DNA of 64,000 nucleotides from Flaccisagitta enflata (taxonomy: Eukaryota > Chaetognatha > Sagittoidea > Aphragmophora). The stretch lies in NCBI GenBank assembly GCA_965153355.1, contig OZ231126.1:86118001-86182000 (forward strand), in the 5' to 3' direction. The notes under the pieces are model-generated. The model was given only the letters and a program-made list of their open reading frames with translations, had not been told where the DNA came from and searched no databases. Position numbers and translations under genes: made by a program. This document shows positions 1 to 16,967 of this stretch, piece after piece (position 1 is the stretch's first letter; every line of letters starts with the position of its first letter).

Positions 1-13
1 ATTCATTAATCAG

Positions 14-674
14 GAAATTAAGCGTTTGAACGAGGAGAATGAAAAGCTTCGCGATCGCCTCAAATCGACGGAGCAAAAGACTTCGGCATTTTTGGAGGAA
101 AAGAGTCGCATGCGGGACCAGCTGGAAAAGATGCAAAACACGATGAAAAGTCAACGGGGTGGAGGGGTAAGCGAAATACCATCCCGTATTTTAGGGATTT
201 AGCTATTGTGCGCATTTGTCATTGAGTGTTGATAGTGCTCGACAAATGACAGTTCAGTTCTGCAGATCTATACATATTGATTTAGATGTTTTTCATGCTT
301 TTCAGGCAGAAACAGCCGAACTCGAAAGGCAACTGAGGCAATTGAAGCTAGACATGGAAAAGGTAGGCTACAGAACCAAACCATCAAACCGTTATAAAAA
401 CGAAACATGACCAATAGGCAAAGGAAATAGCCTACAAAATGTGATATTGAAACCATGTCAGAGCACGACTTCATCTTCGAGGACTGAGGAACAACTTGGA
501 GGGGAGCTGACGTCGGCGAAGCACCAATTGCTACAAGTTCGAGAGCAATTAGAAATGGCGGAGCAAGAATTAGAGCGCAAATTCAGCCAAACGGGCGCAT
601 ATCAAAACATGAAGAAAATGCTGGCACAGAAAAACAGCCAGATTAAAGACTTGAGGAAGAATCTCGCCAAGTAA
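14..674 (+). CDS. LZTFL1: LZTFL1 (leucine zipper transcription factor-like 1), last three exons, 5' part outside window
   Basis: Three exons: 14-166, 306-362 and 462-674 (stop TAA 672-674), each with AG acceptors and GT donors, all phase 0. They encode the C-terminal coiled-coil half. Exon one starts EIKRLNEENEKLRDRL, the next is AETAELERQLRQLKL, and the last contains EQELERKFSQTGAYQNMK and ends DLRKNLAK. This matches the known LZTFL1 C-terminus. LZTFL1 is a cytoplasmic coiled-coil protein that binds the BBSome and limits its entry into cilia. A polyadenylation signal AATAAA lies at 765-770. The gene converges on the minus-strand tubulin gene. The upstream exons would lie left of base 1. It duplicates the 3' part of the complete gene at 51570-55358 with identical protein sequence. 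Confidence 0.9.
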
Positions 675-764
675 GGACAATTTATAGGGGAGTCTTCAAT
701 TTCTTGACGTGTTCCAAGCGGTCATCCTAGTCTGAACTCTGAACCTCTCAACTTGGGTCACAAT

Positions 765-770
765 AATAAA
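765..770 (+). promoter_or_regulatory. Probable LZTFL1 poly(A) signal (left copy)
   Basis: AATAAA about 90 bases after the stop codon of the left LZTFL1 copy. The mirror copy is TTTATT at 51474-51479. Confidence 0.55.
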
Positions 771-1469
771 CAAATATTATTGTTAATACACAATTATTAC
801 TGTTAATTCACATTAAACCCTTTAGGTTTGAAAACAACGACGAAACAAGTGATTAATAACGGGGCATAAATATTGAAGTCAGCGCAGCCTCCAAGGAAAT
901 TGGTTATGGATGAACGTAAACAAATTATCTAGTGCCTGCTCCATCGTTACGTAATTATGCAAATAAACGCACCCCTCCCCTCTCGGAGAATTGCAAATGG
1001 CAAACCAGTTACCACCGAGTGTAATGCAACACCGTTAAGCTGCGCTTTTCTTTTATCTAGATATCTATGTAATCAAATCGTTTTACACATACAAAATGCG
1101 TTAGTTGTTACTTGTAATTCTGTAGTGGGATTTCAAACCTTTGCCACTGGGAGCATTTTATGATAGGCTAGTCAAATTTAGTTTACCATTAATATAAACT
1201 TTACTCTCGCTCACTTTCTGGCTATCGATCTCCTGTTGATGTACTAATCGTATGAAAGTCGTCCTGATTCACATTCTCCTTTCACGCATCTTAAAGTTAA
1301 TATACAAAACTTGACAAATATTTGAACGCAATTCGTCATTCGGAGTCGCTAAGCGTTATCGAAGAATGTGGTTCTTGATAATTTCACGATTGATTGTTTA
1401 TTATTTTGGCCGTTAATGTGTTGTTTCCAATAGACTAAAATAAAAAGAGAAGAATGCCTATATTACATA

Positions 1470-1620
1470 CACTTTTTTCTTTTATAAGAACCTAGTTTAA
1501 GAACATCAAGGCTTTAAATCGCTCCAAAATTAAGAACATTGTAGTCATTTTATTAGCAGCTATCTCTATTTCTTCTGAGCGCTTTGGCCAAAAAATGACG
1601 TTCTTATAGAAAAAACCGTG
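1470..1620. mobile_element. MITE, TIR CACxxTTTTTTCTxTAAGAAC, TA duplication (family F8)
   Basis: Imperfect terminal inverted repeats (CACTTTTTTCTTTTATAAG at left; reverse complement of the right end CACGGTTTTTTCTATAAG) flanked by TA at 1468-1469 and 1621-1622. About 150 bp, no ORF. The mirror copy is 50626-50774, and a longer relative with the same ends is at 23486-23918. TA target duplication suggests mobilisation by a Tc1/mariner-type transposase (inference). Confidence 0.75.
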
Positions 1621-1955
1621 TATATAGTATCTGCAACGGTACATCCCTAAGCCATCAACCAGAAAAACAAGGCCAAGTGGGCCAATAAGGTGCGACATGT
1701 GGATCGTCGAACGAATGCGTTACCAACAGACAGACAGACCGACAGACCAACCAACCAACGAGAATTTGAGTGTAATTTGACGTAAAAGGGCAGATCAATA
1801 GGAACGGTCGCTCGTTTCGAGGACGAGGGACTGATGACAATCGCAGCATCTGTCAATCGACATTATCTCAACTTATTGAAACCAAGTTTCAATGTGATTT
1901 TCCAGATGCGAGGCAATCTTAACCACGGTTAGGTTAAAGCAGGCATTCCATTTTT

Positions 1956-7561
<5,606 letters not shown>

Positions 7562-7669
7562 CTGTGAAAGAAGGGGGGGGGTGGAGGAGAGAACACAAAT
7601 AGTCGCAAAAGCGTCATATGGTCAGCGGTACCCGTTGCCCATATGTGAGTGTATGTGGGTGTGAGGTGG

Positions 7670-8255
7670 TTAGAGGGGCAGCGGCCCCGAAGGAGCCGAT
7701 GACTTATGCTGTTTTGGGCCTCAAGGATGGAATTAGGGCCTGGAGGCTGGAATTGGGGCCTTGAGGCTTGGATTAGGGCCTTGAGGCTGGGATTTGAGCT
7801 TCGCGGCTGGGATTTAAACTTCAAGGCTGAGACTTGAGCTTCAAGGCTGGGATTCGAGCTTTGAGGTTGGGATTTGAGCATCGGGGCAGGGATTTGAGCT
7901 TGGAAGCTGGTATTTGAGCTTCGAGGCTACGATTTGAGCTTTAAGGCTGGGATTTGTGCCTTGAGGCTGGGATTCGAGCCTCGAGGCTGGGATTTCAGCC
8001 TCAAGGCTGGGATTTGCGCCTCGAGGCTGGGATTTTAGCCTGGAGACTGAGATTTGAGCCTCAAGGCTGGGATTTGAGCTTCGAAGCGGGCATTTGAGCC
8101 TCAAAGCGGGGATTTGAACCTCGAAGTTAGGATTTGGGTCTCAAGACTAGGCCTTGGGGGGGGGGACGGAGAAGAAGGAGAAGAAGGAGAAATTTCCCCT
8201 ATGTGTGAAAGCATAGGTCATCGGCCCCTTCGGGGCCGCTGCCCAAAGGGGGGGG
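7670..8255 (+). repeat. About 21-bp minisatellite upstream of tubulin exon 2, bounded by GGCCCC hairpins
   Basis: About 20 units of GCTGGGATTTGAGCCTCGAG type at 7720-8150. It is bracketed by GCAGCGGCCCCGAAGGAGCC (7679-7698) and, in opposite orientation, CGGCCCCTTCGGGGCCGCTG near 8222-8241. It therefore resembles a single element with hairpin ends and a minisatellite core. Confidence 0.8.
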
Positions 8256-8499
8256 GGTGGAAGAGAGAACACGAAGGGCGAGGAAGATGATTGAGGAAGC
8301 GGACGTAAAAACCGTATTGGGAGTTAGAGAGGGACCATAAAAGAACTTGACCATGTGCGATCCTTGGATGACGGGTTTCTTTTTTTTGCACGCTTTTCTT
8401 TCTTCCTTTCTTTTTCCTTTTTTTTCTTTCTTTTTCCTTTTTATCTTTCTTTTTAGGACACGGGGGAATTTCCAGACGTCCGTACGTCCGTCCGTCCGT

Positions 8500-8760
8500 A
8501 CGTACGCCCCCCCCCCGAGGCTCCTCTCAGGCCCCAATCAGCCCTCTCAGACCCCAAATCAGTCCTCTCAGGCTCCAAGTCAGCCCTCTCAGACCCAAAA
8601 TCACCCCTCACAGACCCAAAATCAGCCCTTTTAAATCCAAAATTAGCTCACTCAAGCCCAAAATCAGCCCACTAAGGTACTAGATCAGCCTTATCAGGCC
8701 CAAAATCAACTATTTCAAGCCTAAAATCAGACCTCTCAAACCTAAAATTGGTTTCAATTC
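8500..8760 (+). repeat. About 20-bp minisatellite CTCTCAGGCCCCAAATCAGC
   Basis: Degenerate tandem units of CCCTCTCAGACCCAAAATCA type, following a GTCCGTCCGTACGTACG stretch. Non-coding. Confidence 0.7.
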
Positions 8761-8869
8761 AGCCCTCAAAATGACCCTCTCAGGTTCAAATCTGCCCTCA
8801 TCCCTGATCTCATTACTGTTCTCCAATCAATCAACTCAGTCCTTAAATGTGCTTTCTCAGGACGTCTGG

Positions 8870-9070
8870 AAATTCACCCCTGTGTCCTACAGGACATCGG
8901 CCCTTTGGGGCCGCTGCCCTGCTCCCACTCAGCTTCTTCAGCTAATCACTCCAAGCAGGGCATCGGGTACCGCTGACCATGTGCGATCCTTGGATGACTA
9001 GTTTTCTTCCTTTCTTTCCCTTTTTTGGGCAGCGGCCCCAAAGGGCCGATGTCCTGTAGGACACAGGGGT
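8870..9070. mobile_element. GGCCCC-hairpin modules, 'cctgtaggacacagg' subtype
   Basis: Two facing blocks: CTGTGTCCTACAGGACATCG followed by GCCCTTTGGGGCCGCTGCCC (about 8880-8920), then GGGCAGCGGCCCCAAAGGGC with TCCTGTAGGACACAGG (9027-9067). Between them lies GGGTACCGCTGACCATGTGC. An almost identical arrangement occurs at 9470-9660. Confidence 0.6.
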
Positions 9071-9114
9071 GAATTTCCTTACGTCCGTCCGTACGTCCCC
9101 CCTCCTGAACCTAC

Positions 9115-9425
9115 TCAATTCTCAAATTTCCATTGAATAACATGGGAAAATAACAAAATGCAAACTTCCCATTGAATAACATGGGAAAATGTCAACTTGC
9201 AAACTTTCCATTGAATAACATGGAAAATTTACAAACAATAAAAAAATGCACATTTTCCATCGAATAACATGAAAAATTAACAAAAAATTTTAAAAAATGC
9301 AAAATAACAATTGGATAACATGAAAAATTGACAAAAAAAATGAAATTCCTATTGAATAACATGGAAAATTGACAATAAATTGTAGAAAATACATAGCTCC
9401 CATTGAATATCATTGAAAATTGCCT
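9115..9425. repeat. About 55-bp AT-rich tandem repeat (CATTGAATAACATGGAAAAT)
   Basis: Five to six degenerate copies of a unit built around TTCCATTGAATAACATGGAA with intervening TTGACAAAAAATG. No coding potential. Confidence 0.75.
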
Positions 9426-9689
9426 TAAAGGCCTGAAATATGCTTTCTCAGGATGTAAGGAAATTCAACCTTGTGTCCTACAGGACATCGGCCCTTTGGA
9501 GCCGCTGCCCTGCTCTTACTCCACCTCTTCAGTTGATCACCCCAAGCAGGGCATCGGGTACCGCTGACCATGTGTAATCCTTGGATGACTTGTTTCTTCC
9601 TCTCTTCCCCTTTTTGGGCAGCGGCCCCAGAGGGGTCGATGACCTATGGTTCCACACAGGGCAATTTTTTCCGATCTGATGTCTGTGTC

Positions 9690-10290
9690 CCCCCCCCGAA
9701 GCCCCAAATCAGGCCTCTGAGACCTCAAATCAGGCCTCTGAGACCTCAAATCAGGCCTCTGAGACCTCAAATCAGGCCTCTGAGACCTTAAATCAGGCCT
9801 CTCAGACCTCTTATCAGGCCTCTCAGACCTCTTATCAGGCCTCTCAGACCTCTTATCAGGCCTCTTAGGCCCCAACTCAGGCCACCGGACCTCTTATCAA
9901 GCCTCTCAGACCCCATATCAGACCTATCAGACCCCAAATCAGGCCCCTTCGACCCCAAATCAGGCCTCTCAGACCTCTTATCAGGCCTCTTAGGCCCCAA
10001 CTCAAGCCTCTGAACCTCTTTTCATGCCTTTCAGACCCAAAATAAGGCCTCTCAGACCACAAATCTGGCCTCTCAAACTACAAATCAGGCATCTGAGATC
10101 CCTAATCAGGCCTCTCATATCCCAAACCAGGCCTCTCAGACCTCTTTTCTGGCTTCTTAGGCCTTAACTCAGGCCTCCCAGACCTCTTAGACCCTATATC
10201 AGGCCGCTCACACCCTAGCTCAGACCTTGTGGACCCCGGATTAGACCTCTCAGACCCAAGATCATGCCTCCCAAAACAAAATTGCCCAGT
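9690..10290 (+). repeat. About 20-bp minisatellite AGGCCTCTCAGACCTCAAAT
   Basis: About 25 tandem units, with the period visible as repeated AGGCCTCT. Bounded by GGCCCC-hairpin blocks at 9615-9650 and 10300-10330. The translated RPDLRSQ/LRGLIRG repeats are artefacts of the repeat. Confidence 0.85.
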
Positions 10291-10299
10291 GTAGAATCA

Positions 10300-10800
10300 T
10301 AGGTCAACAACCCCTCCGGGGCCGCTGCCCCATTACCTCATCACTACAATACTGAATGATATCAATGGGGCATCGGGAACCGCTGACCATAATGACGATT
10401 GAGCGGCCTGTTCTTTTTTTCTTCTTTCTTTTTTCCTTTCTTTTTTTTTTTTCCCCTTCCTTCTCTCTCTTCCTTCCTTCTCTTCCTGCTAGCCTAGATA
10501 GCATCCTGCGAGCGCCGCTCGCGCGCTCGGCTACTTTGCCAAACCCAGAATTGTCCTTGGCCACCCCTCTGTAAAGAGGTGGCACTGTCAAATTACAGTA
10601 GTATTATATAACGAACTTCAGCCAGATTTTTCAGATCAACTTACAGTCATCCTACAACGAGAAATATTTTGGACCACCCTCGGGCCTTTCCTGCCCTTGA
10701 GATGGTCGAAAGAAGAGTCAAACCGAAAAATCTTTTTTTTTTCATTTCATTTTATTAGATTCTAAAGATAGAATGATGATCCTCGGGAAATGAACAACGA
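10300..10800. other. Non-coding spacer with pyrimidine tract
   Basis: Holds a GGCCCC hairpin block, GGGAACCGCTGACCA and a TTTTCTTTCTTCC-rich tract (10410-10490), then unremarkable sequence. No exon seen. Confidence 0.5.
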
Positions 10801-10810
10801 GAGGCAAACC

Positions 10811-10814
<4 letters not shown>

Positions 10815-10901
<87 letters not shown>

Positions 10902-10928
10902 AAGAGAGAGAAAGAGAGAGAGAAAGAA

Positions 10929-10990
<62 letters not shown>

Positions 10991-10995
10991 ATTGC
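10815..10995. repeat. (GA)n and (GAAA)n microsatellite
   Basis: (AG)n from about 10815 changing through AAAGAGAG to (AAAG)n by 10920-10982. Confidence 0.97.
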
Positions 10996-10999
10996 GAAA

Positions 11000-11560
11000 A
11001 AAACTATGCACTTCCTAACCGACAGTCTGTTATGAGCCGGCTTTCATTAACAGAAATACTGAGCAAGAAGCCATGCACAAGGCAACAACAGCAGTTGATG
11101 AAGATTTGGGCAGACCAGTCACATCGTGAAACTGGACGCTTTAAGAGGAAACCAGGGCCAGGGGTCACGATATCGTCGCGGACAAATGGACGGACGGACA
11201 AAGCCAATAACAATATTACATAACCGCGAGCCTGTTTTTGTCAGTCAGTTGGTCCTTTTTTTAGCTCAAATATTATAAGTTTTTGATCCAAAACACTACA
11301 TGGAACCCCAAATGTATCCAGCTTTATTTTACAGGATACATACCATTTTGAAGTGAAAAAGTTTGGTCGAAAAAACAAAGGGAATGTCGTTGAGGATTTT
11401 TATTGCTTAAATTTTGAAAACTTAATGAAGAGGCAATCTAGTTCAGTAAGGTGAACGATGGGCCTCGCTAATGAATTTTCAAGAACGCAACCAAAGGCAA
11501 AAGTACCTCCGAGCATCGAGATCGAAAGACGAAAAGCGCGTGAGGTTGAAAAATGGTGGG
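11000..11560. other. Non-coding spacer with partial type gamma module
   Basis: A partial hairpin-module head (GGGGTCACGATATCGTCGCG then GGACGGACGGACAAAGCC) lies at 11157-11205; the rest is AT-rich. ATG|GTATGT on the minus strand at 11346-11341 could in principle be the missing one-codon first exon of alpha-tubulin, but this motif is short and unproven. Confidence 0.35.
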
Positions 11561-11561
11561 G

Positions 11562-11570
11562 GTGAGAGAG

Positions 11571-11628
<58 letters not shown>

Positions 11629-11900
11629 TTTTGGGTTTTCAGGAAAAGGTGGGATACTACCGAAGGTATGGGATATCGGTGGAGATATGGGATATCGGTG
11701 GAGATATGGGATATTGGGGGAGGGAGGGGTTATTACGGGAGGGATGGGATACTGGGGGAAGGATGGGATATTGGTGGAGGGATGGGATAATGGTGGAGGG
11801 ATGGGATATTGGTGGAGGGATGGGATATTGGTGGAGGGATGGGATATCGGGGGAGGTATGGGAAGTGTGGGATGAGATATTCAAGCGGAAGTGGGAGATT
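11562..11900 (+). repeat. (GA)n microsatellite followed by 16-20 bp GGGATATTGGTGGAGGGATG minisatellite
   Basis: (GAGA)n at 11562-11624, then about 14 units of GATGGGATATTGGTGGAGG type. The Gly/Trp-rich ORFs here are repeat products. Confidence 0.9.
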
Positions 11901-12003
11901 GGAGGAGGGATGGGTTCGGATCATCGAGAAGCGGTGAGTAAAGGGGCGGAGGAGATATTTTAGACTAGGTTAGATTTTTTTCGATTTAGGGGAAGGTGGG
12001 ATA

Positions 12004-12384
12004 CAGACGAAAGTGAGATACAAGAAGTTAACCCCCAAAAACTGTAGCACCCCCCCCCCTACAGTCACATTTGCTGAATGAAGAAAGGCATATAAAATAG
12101 GGAATGGAAGCTTACATCAATACAATTAGCCTTATCAGAGCGATTTTGGAATGTCAATCCCAGTAAAAAATTACAGCTTAAAAACTAACTAAAATTAACA
12201 TTTTTTGGATAATGCTAAAAATGCAATTTTTTGCTAGTTTTTTTGCTATAATTCTTTATTGGGAATGAAATTCCAAAATCACTCTGATGAGGCTTAATTG
12301 TATTGATATAAACTTCTATTCCCTACCTTCCATGTCTTTCTTCATTTCGCGGTTGAGGCTGTAGGGGGGGGGTGGGTGCTACAG
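12004..12384. mobile_element. Inverted-repeat element, family F5 (CAGACGAAAGTG end), right end truncated
   Basis: Starts CAGACGAAAGTGAGATACAA after a TA. Long inverted arms (CTGTAGCACCCCCCC..., ATCAGAGCGATTTTGGAAT / ATTCCAAAATCACTCTGAT) close on a short loop. The right end breaks off after GCTACAG. A complete second copy is at 57751-63212. This copy lacks the hAT-like insertion present there, so it acts as a paralogous empty site. Confidence 0.75.
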
Positions 12385-13585
12385 ATTGACATAGAAAATG
12401 ACGTTCACTGATCCAACAGAGCTGACAATAGTTAGATACTTGCCTTGCGAAGAAAAAATTAAGGACATTTTAGAGAACATTTCAGCCTCAAATTTTTTAT
12501 AATTTAAGGACATCCGAGGCTCAAAAAAAAATTACTGGTCCTTAAAAAAAATAAAGAGTGTACTGATGGTTATGAGTTGGAACGACTTTTTACATGCCAA
12601 AAAATGGGCGTAAAAAAGTCAATATATTTCCGCGCGGACATTTTACTGTTACTTTTCTCCGCCTTTGCTTCAGTCAACCAAAAGGACGTCGACGTCATCA
12701 GTGATCAGTGATGACAAGAATCATGTTTTTATTGATAACGTGACCAACACAGCAACAAATTAGTCGCCTAAATCCATTCATTCAATTTCACTCAATAAAA
12801 TTTTCATTTTGTTTTCTTCATGGGCTTGAGCCTGACAAGGGTGTAAGTTCAACAAACAGGGACGTCGGCCGACGTCCATGACGTCCCTCCCCTTACACCC
12901 TCTTTCAACCAAAAAAAAAAACCCTTTGGTTTGGAAGATGTATTATTGCAAAAATGTGATTAACTTATTGATAAGACGCACTGAAAATGACCGTAGAATT
13001 TACTACTCAAGCCAAATTAATTTGTTGATTTTATAAGATGGAATTTCATAAAATCTTTTGCTTTGATGTTTTCAACTAACCTCTGAATATACATATTTTG
13101 CATAAATAAACTTGCATATGCCTGTTTTAATCTCAAATCTTTTATTTTACAACTGAAAAAACATGCAAAACGTACTAAGAAATTTGCGTTGTCAATGCAC
13201 CATAGGCCACTAAAAATTTCAAATTTGCATAGAAAATAAAAAAATTAACAAAATAAAAACATAGAAAGATTCCTGAATCATTAACTGAGCGCGCTATGTT
13301 CTTATTTTGTTGATATATTTTGATTTTTGATGCAAATTTAAAACTTTCAGTGAACAGATGCTAAAATGATTGTTATCAATTCTTTTATTTTTTTTTTTGT
13401 CATATCAAAAACAAGTTTCCTTCAATTCTCTTGCATCATTTGACAGCAACAGATTGGTTTTCTCATGTATGTATGCAGTATGCATATATACGTTTTGAAA
13501 TACAATCACAATCATGGATCAAAGTGAAAATGGTAAAGCAAGTGATAAATTTGTCCTCCGGGTAAATTCTTCCGGAGTAAATTTC
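12385..13585. other. AT-rich non-coding DNA with CRE-like palindromes
   Basis: No exon recognised. GACGTCGACGTC (about 12686) and the perfect palindrome GACGTCGGCCGACGTC (12861-12876) contain several GACGTC cores like CREB/ATF sites; function unproven. Confidence 0.4.
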
Positions 13586-13589
13586 AGTA

Positions 13590-13746
13590 GGTGCGTCTGC
13601 ATTAATTTGCTTATTCGGATATTTTATTTGGATATTATTATCCAGATATTTTATGTGGTAGATTTTGTAAATTCCCTATGTAGAATATCCGGATATTGAT
13701 ATCCAAATAAAATATCCGAATAAGCAAATCAATGCAGACGCACCTT
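13590..13746. mobile_element. Small palindromic element (foldback MITE)
   Basis: Arms GGTGCGTCTGCATTAATTTG...GGATATTTTATTTGGATAT and their reverse complement ending CAATGCAGACGCACC, about 65 bp each. No ORF and no clear target duplication. Confidence 0.65.
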
Positions 13747-13937
13747 ACGTGTCATAAACCAATGCATCGATGGACCAATGGACCATTGCACCAGTGGAGA
13801 GATAGATAGCTGGATCAGCTACTAGTATTTTAACTGCATTTTTACTGCAATATAGAAGCAAAGTGGAAGAGATTGAAGCAGATATAATGAACTAAGAGTA
13901 AGATAGGAGAAATACAGAAACAGAAATCTGCAAAACA

Positions 13938-15216
13938 AGTGACGCGAGGTCAAAATATCGTTCCGGACGGGTGGGCAGGGGCATCCAACCCCCAGCCTTA
14001 CCCTAACCACACCCCCAACCTCCCTCCAACACACTCACACATAAACAATTCCAACTGCATTATCAAAAATACGCGTTTTTCGATCTTCAACTCGAGCGTG
14101 ACAACTTGAACGTGACCGACGGACCGACGCACCAACGCACCGTGCATCAAAATCACCAACGACCAGGAAGTAATCCAACCAACCACCCAACCCACCGATA
14201 ACACCATCACCGTGCATCAAAATCACCAACAACCAGGAAGTAATCCAACCAACCAACCCACCCATAACACCATCACCGTGCATCAAAATCACCAACAACC
14301 AGGAAGTAATCCAACCAACCACCCAACCCACCCATAACACCATCACCGTGCATCAAAATCACCAACAACCAGGAAGTAATCCAACCAACCACCCAACCCA
14401 CCCATAACACCATCACCGTGCATCAAAATCACCAACGACCAGGAAGTAATCCAACCAACCACCCAACCCACCCATAACACCATCACCGTGCATCAAAATC
14501 ACCAACAACCAGGAAGTAATCCAACCAACCAACCCACCCATAACACCATCACCGTGCATCAAAATCACCAACAACCAGGAAGTAATCCAACCAACCACCC
14601 AACCCACCCATAACACCATTACCGTGCATCAAAATCACCAATGACCAGGAAGTAATCCAACCAACCATCCAACCCAACCATAACACCATCACCGTGCATC
14701 AAAATCACCAACGACCAGGAAGTAATCCAACCAACCACCCAACCCACCCATAACACCATCACCGTGCATCAAAATCACCAACGACCAGGAAGTAATCCAA
14801 CCAACCATCCAACCCAACCATAACACCATCACCGTGCATCAAAATCACCAACGACCAGGAAGTAATCCAACCAACCACCCAACCCAACCATAACACCATC
14901 ACTGTGCATCAAAATCACCAACGACCAGGAAGTAATCCAACCAACCACCCATAACACCATCACCATGCATCAAAATCACCAACGACCAGGAAGTAATCCA
15001 ACCAACCACCCAACCCACCCATAACACCATCACCGTGCATCAAAATCACCAACGACCAGGAAGTAATCCAACCAACCACCCCACCCATAACACCATCACT
15101 GTGCATCAAAATCACCAACGACCAGGAAGTAATCCAACCAACCACCCAACCCACCCATAACACCAACGGATCAACGGATGGACAAAGCCTCTTATAGAGT
15201 TGTGTGTCCGCAACCA
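13938..15216 (+). mobile_element. Hairpin-ended module, type gamma, with an expanded 70-bp minisatellite core
   Basis: Head AGTGACGCGAGGTCAAAATA, CCGGACGGGTGGGCAGGGGC and CATCCAACCCCC, as in the copies at 40176 and 5998 (reverse). The tail is GGACAAAGCCTCTTATAGAG with hairpin TTGTGTGTCCGCAACC. Between them about 15 copies of a 70-bp unit (66-bp variants) replace the usual short GACC/GGAC run. Confidence 0.75.
14135..15165 (+). repeat. 70-bp minisatellite, about 15 copies
   Basis: Unit begins CCGTGCATCAAAATCACCAA, followed by CGACCAGGAAGTAATCCAAC, CAACCACCCAACCCACCC and ATAACACCATCA. Starts recur at about 14141, 14211, 14277, 14347, 14417, 14487 and so on, so spacing is 70 or 66. Very low divergence indicates recent expansion. 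Confidence 0.93.
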
Positions 15217-15261
15217 AAAACAACATCCTCGGATAATGTCAATACTAACGATAGGCAGAAC

Positions 15262-15480
15262 AAGGCCGGATACACGGCTACCCTAATCGCGTGCGGGTGG
15301 GCAGGAGCATTAAGCTAAAAACGCTCAAAAATACCAAAAAAGTAAATGGTCGCAAAAGCGTTAGATGGTCAGCGGGCCCTGCCTATGTAGGTTGTGCTTG
15401 AAGTTGAAGTGGAAGCAGGACAGCGGCTCCGAAGAGGTCAATGACCTATGCTTTCACACATATGGGGAATTTTCTCCTTC
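15262..15480 (+). mobile_element. Type alpha module head joined to GGCCCC-hairpin block
   Basis: GGCCGGATACACGGCTACCC and GTGGGCAGGAGC (15270-15310), then a switch to TCGCAAAAGCGTTAGATGGTC AGCGG-type sequence and AGGACAGCGGCTCCGAAGAG. Two repeat families abut here, apparently by insertion or truncation. Confidence 0.5.
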
Positions 15481-15499
15481 TCCTCCTTCCTTTTCTCCT

Positions 15500-16560
15500 C
15501 CATCCCCACCCCCTCAAATCCCAGTCTTGAGGCCCAAATTCCGGTCTTGAGGCCCGAATCCCAGTCTTGATGCCCGAATCCCAGCCCCAAGACCCAAATC
15601 CTAGCCTCAAGGCCCAAATTCTAGCCTGGAGGCTTTTCTTGGGCCTCAATGCTGAGATTTTGGCCTCCAGGCTAGAATTTGGGCCTTGAGGCTAGAATTT
15701 AGGCCTTGGCTTGAGGTCGTAATTTGGACCTCAAGACTGGGATTTGGGTCTCAAGACTGGGATTTGACAGGTCGCCCAAGGGCAATATGTGGTCAGCGAT
15801 ACCCGTTGCCCTGCTTTGAGTGATTGTGAATTGGGGTAAGGGGAAGCAGGGCAGCGGCCCTGAAGGGGACGAAGTCCTGTAGAACACAAGGGGACTTTCG
15901 TTCGTCCTGCCTGAAGAAGTGGATAAAATGCTATGGAGGGCTTACTGAAGGTCTCCAAGAGCCTAAACTGAGGCCCAAGAAGGCTGATATAAGGCCTCAG
16001 AATGCCAATTGGAAGCTTTACAGGGCTGACTTGAGGCTTGAGAGAGCTGGATTTGGCCTTGAAAGGTCAGAGGACTGATTTGAAGCCTGAGAGCAGTAAA
16101 TTGAGGCTTAGATAGCTGATTTGAGGCCTGAAGGGCCAAGATTTGAGGCTTAAGAGGCTAATTTGAGGCCTGAGGCGCTGGATTAGGCCTTGAAAGGTCA
16201 GAGGACTGATTTGAAGCCTGAGAGCAGTAAATTGAGGCCAGGTTTGAGGCCTGAGAGGTTGGATTTAAGGCCTGGGAGGCCGGATCTGAGGCCTGAGAGG
16301 CTGGATCCGAGGTCTGAGAGGCTGGATTTGAGGTCTGAGAGGCCAGATTTGAGGCCTGAGGGGCCTGATGAGGGGGGGACGCACGTACGAACGAACGAAC
16401 GAACGAACGAAAGTCCCCCTGTGTTCTACAGGACTTCGTCCCCTTTGGGGCCGCTGCCCAAAAAGGGGGGTACGAAGAAGGAGGAGAAGAAGAAGAAGGA
16501 GAAAATTCCCCGTGTGTGAAAGCATAGATCATCAACCCTTTCGGGGCCGCTGCCCAAAAG
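15500..16560. repeat. Two minisatellite blocks (AGGCCCAAATCCCAGTCTTG; GATTTGAGGCCTGAGAGGCT) with GGCCCC hairpins
   Basis: 15510-15770 and 15950-16380 hold degenerate 18-21 bp units. They are separated or bounded by GCAGGGCAGCGGCCCTGAAG (15848-15867), CCTTTGGGGCCGCTGCCC (about 16443-16460) and CCTTTCGGGGCCGCTGCCC (about 16537-16555), with a GAACGAACGAACGAACG run at 16390. Confidence 0.8.
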
Positions 16561-16967
16561 GGGACAAACGGATCGACCAACCGACTGACCGACATAGCGG
16601 GGTGTAGAGTCGCGTAGCACGAGACCAAAAACATCGCGGAGACGTGAGGCTTGAATATACATGAGTGAGTTAAGCTGTTGTCCTACGTGTGAAATTGGCA
16701 AGTAGTAGGCTGAAAGAAAGCGGAAGGAAATTGACAGCAAAGAGTACGAAGTACACAAGTAACGAGAAAAGACGTCGAAACGCAAGAAGAGGAAGGGATG
16801 GAGGAGGAAGAAGAGGAGATGGAGATTAAGCGCGGGAAGAGAAAATACGGAAGAAGAACAACAAAAACAAGAAGATATAAGGAGAAGTTTTAGAAGAAGC
16901 AGGAGAAATGAAGTAATCAGAGATATCAAGAGATCAGTGTTGCGGAACCTTTGCAGATCGAATCTTT

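Larger units (their letters stand above)
675..1955. other. Convergent intergenic region between LZTFL1 and tubulin (left arm)
   Basis: No coding exon recognised. It holds 3' UTR sequence, a small TA-flanked inverted-repeat element (1470-1620) and a partial hairpin/GACC-rich module near 1672-1760. In the right arm the same interval is enlarged by a 2.1 kb palindromic element. Confidence 0.7.
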
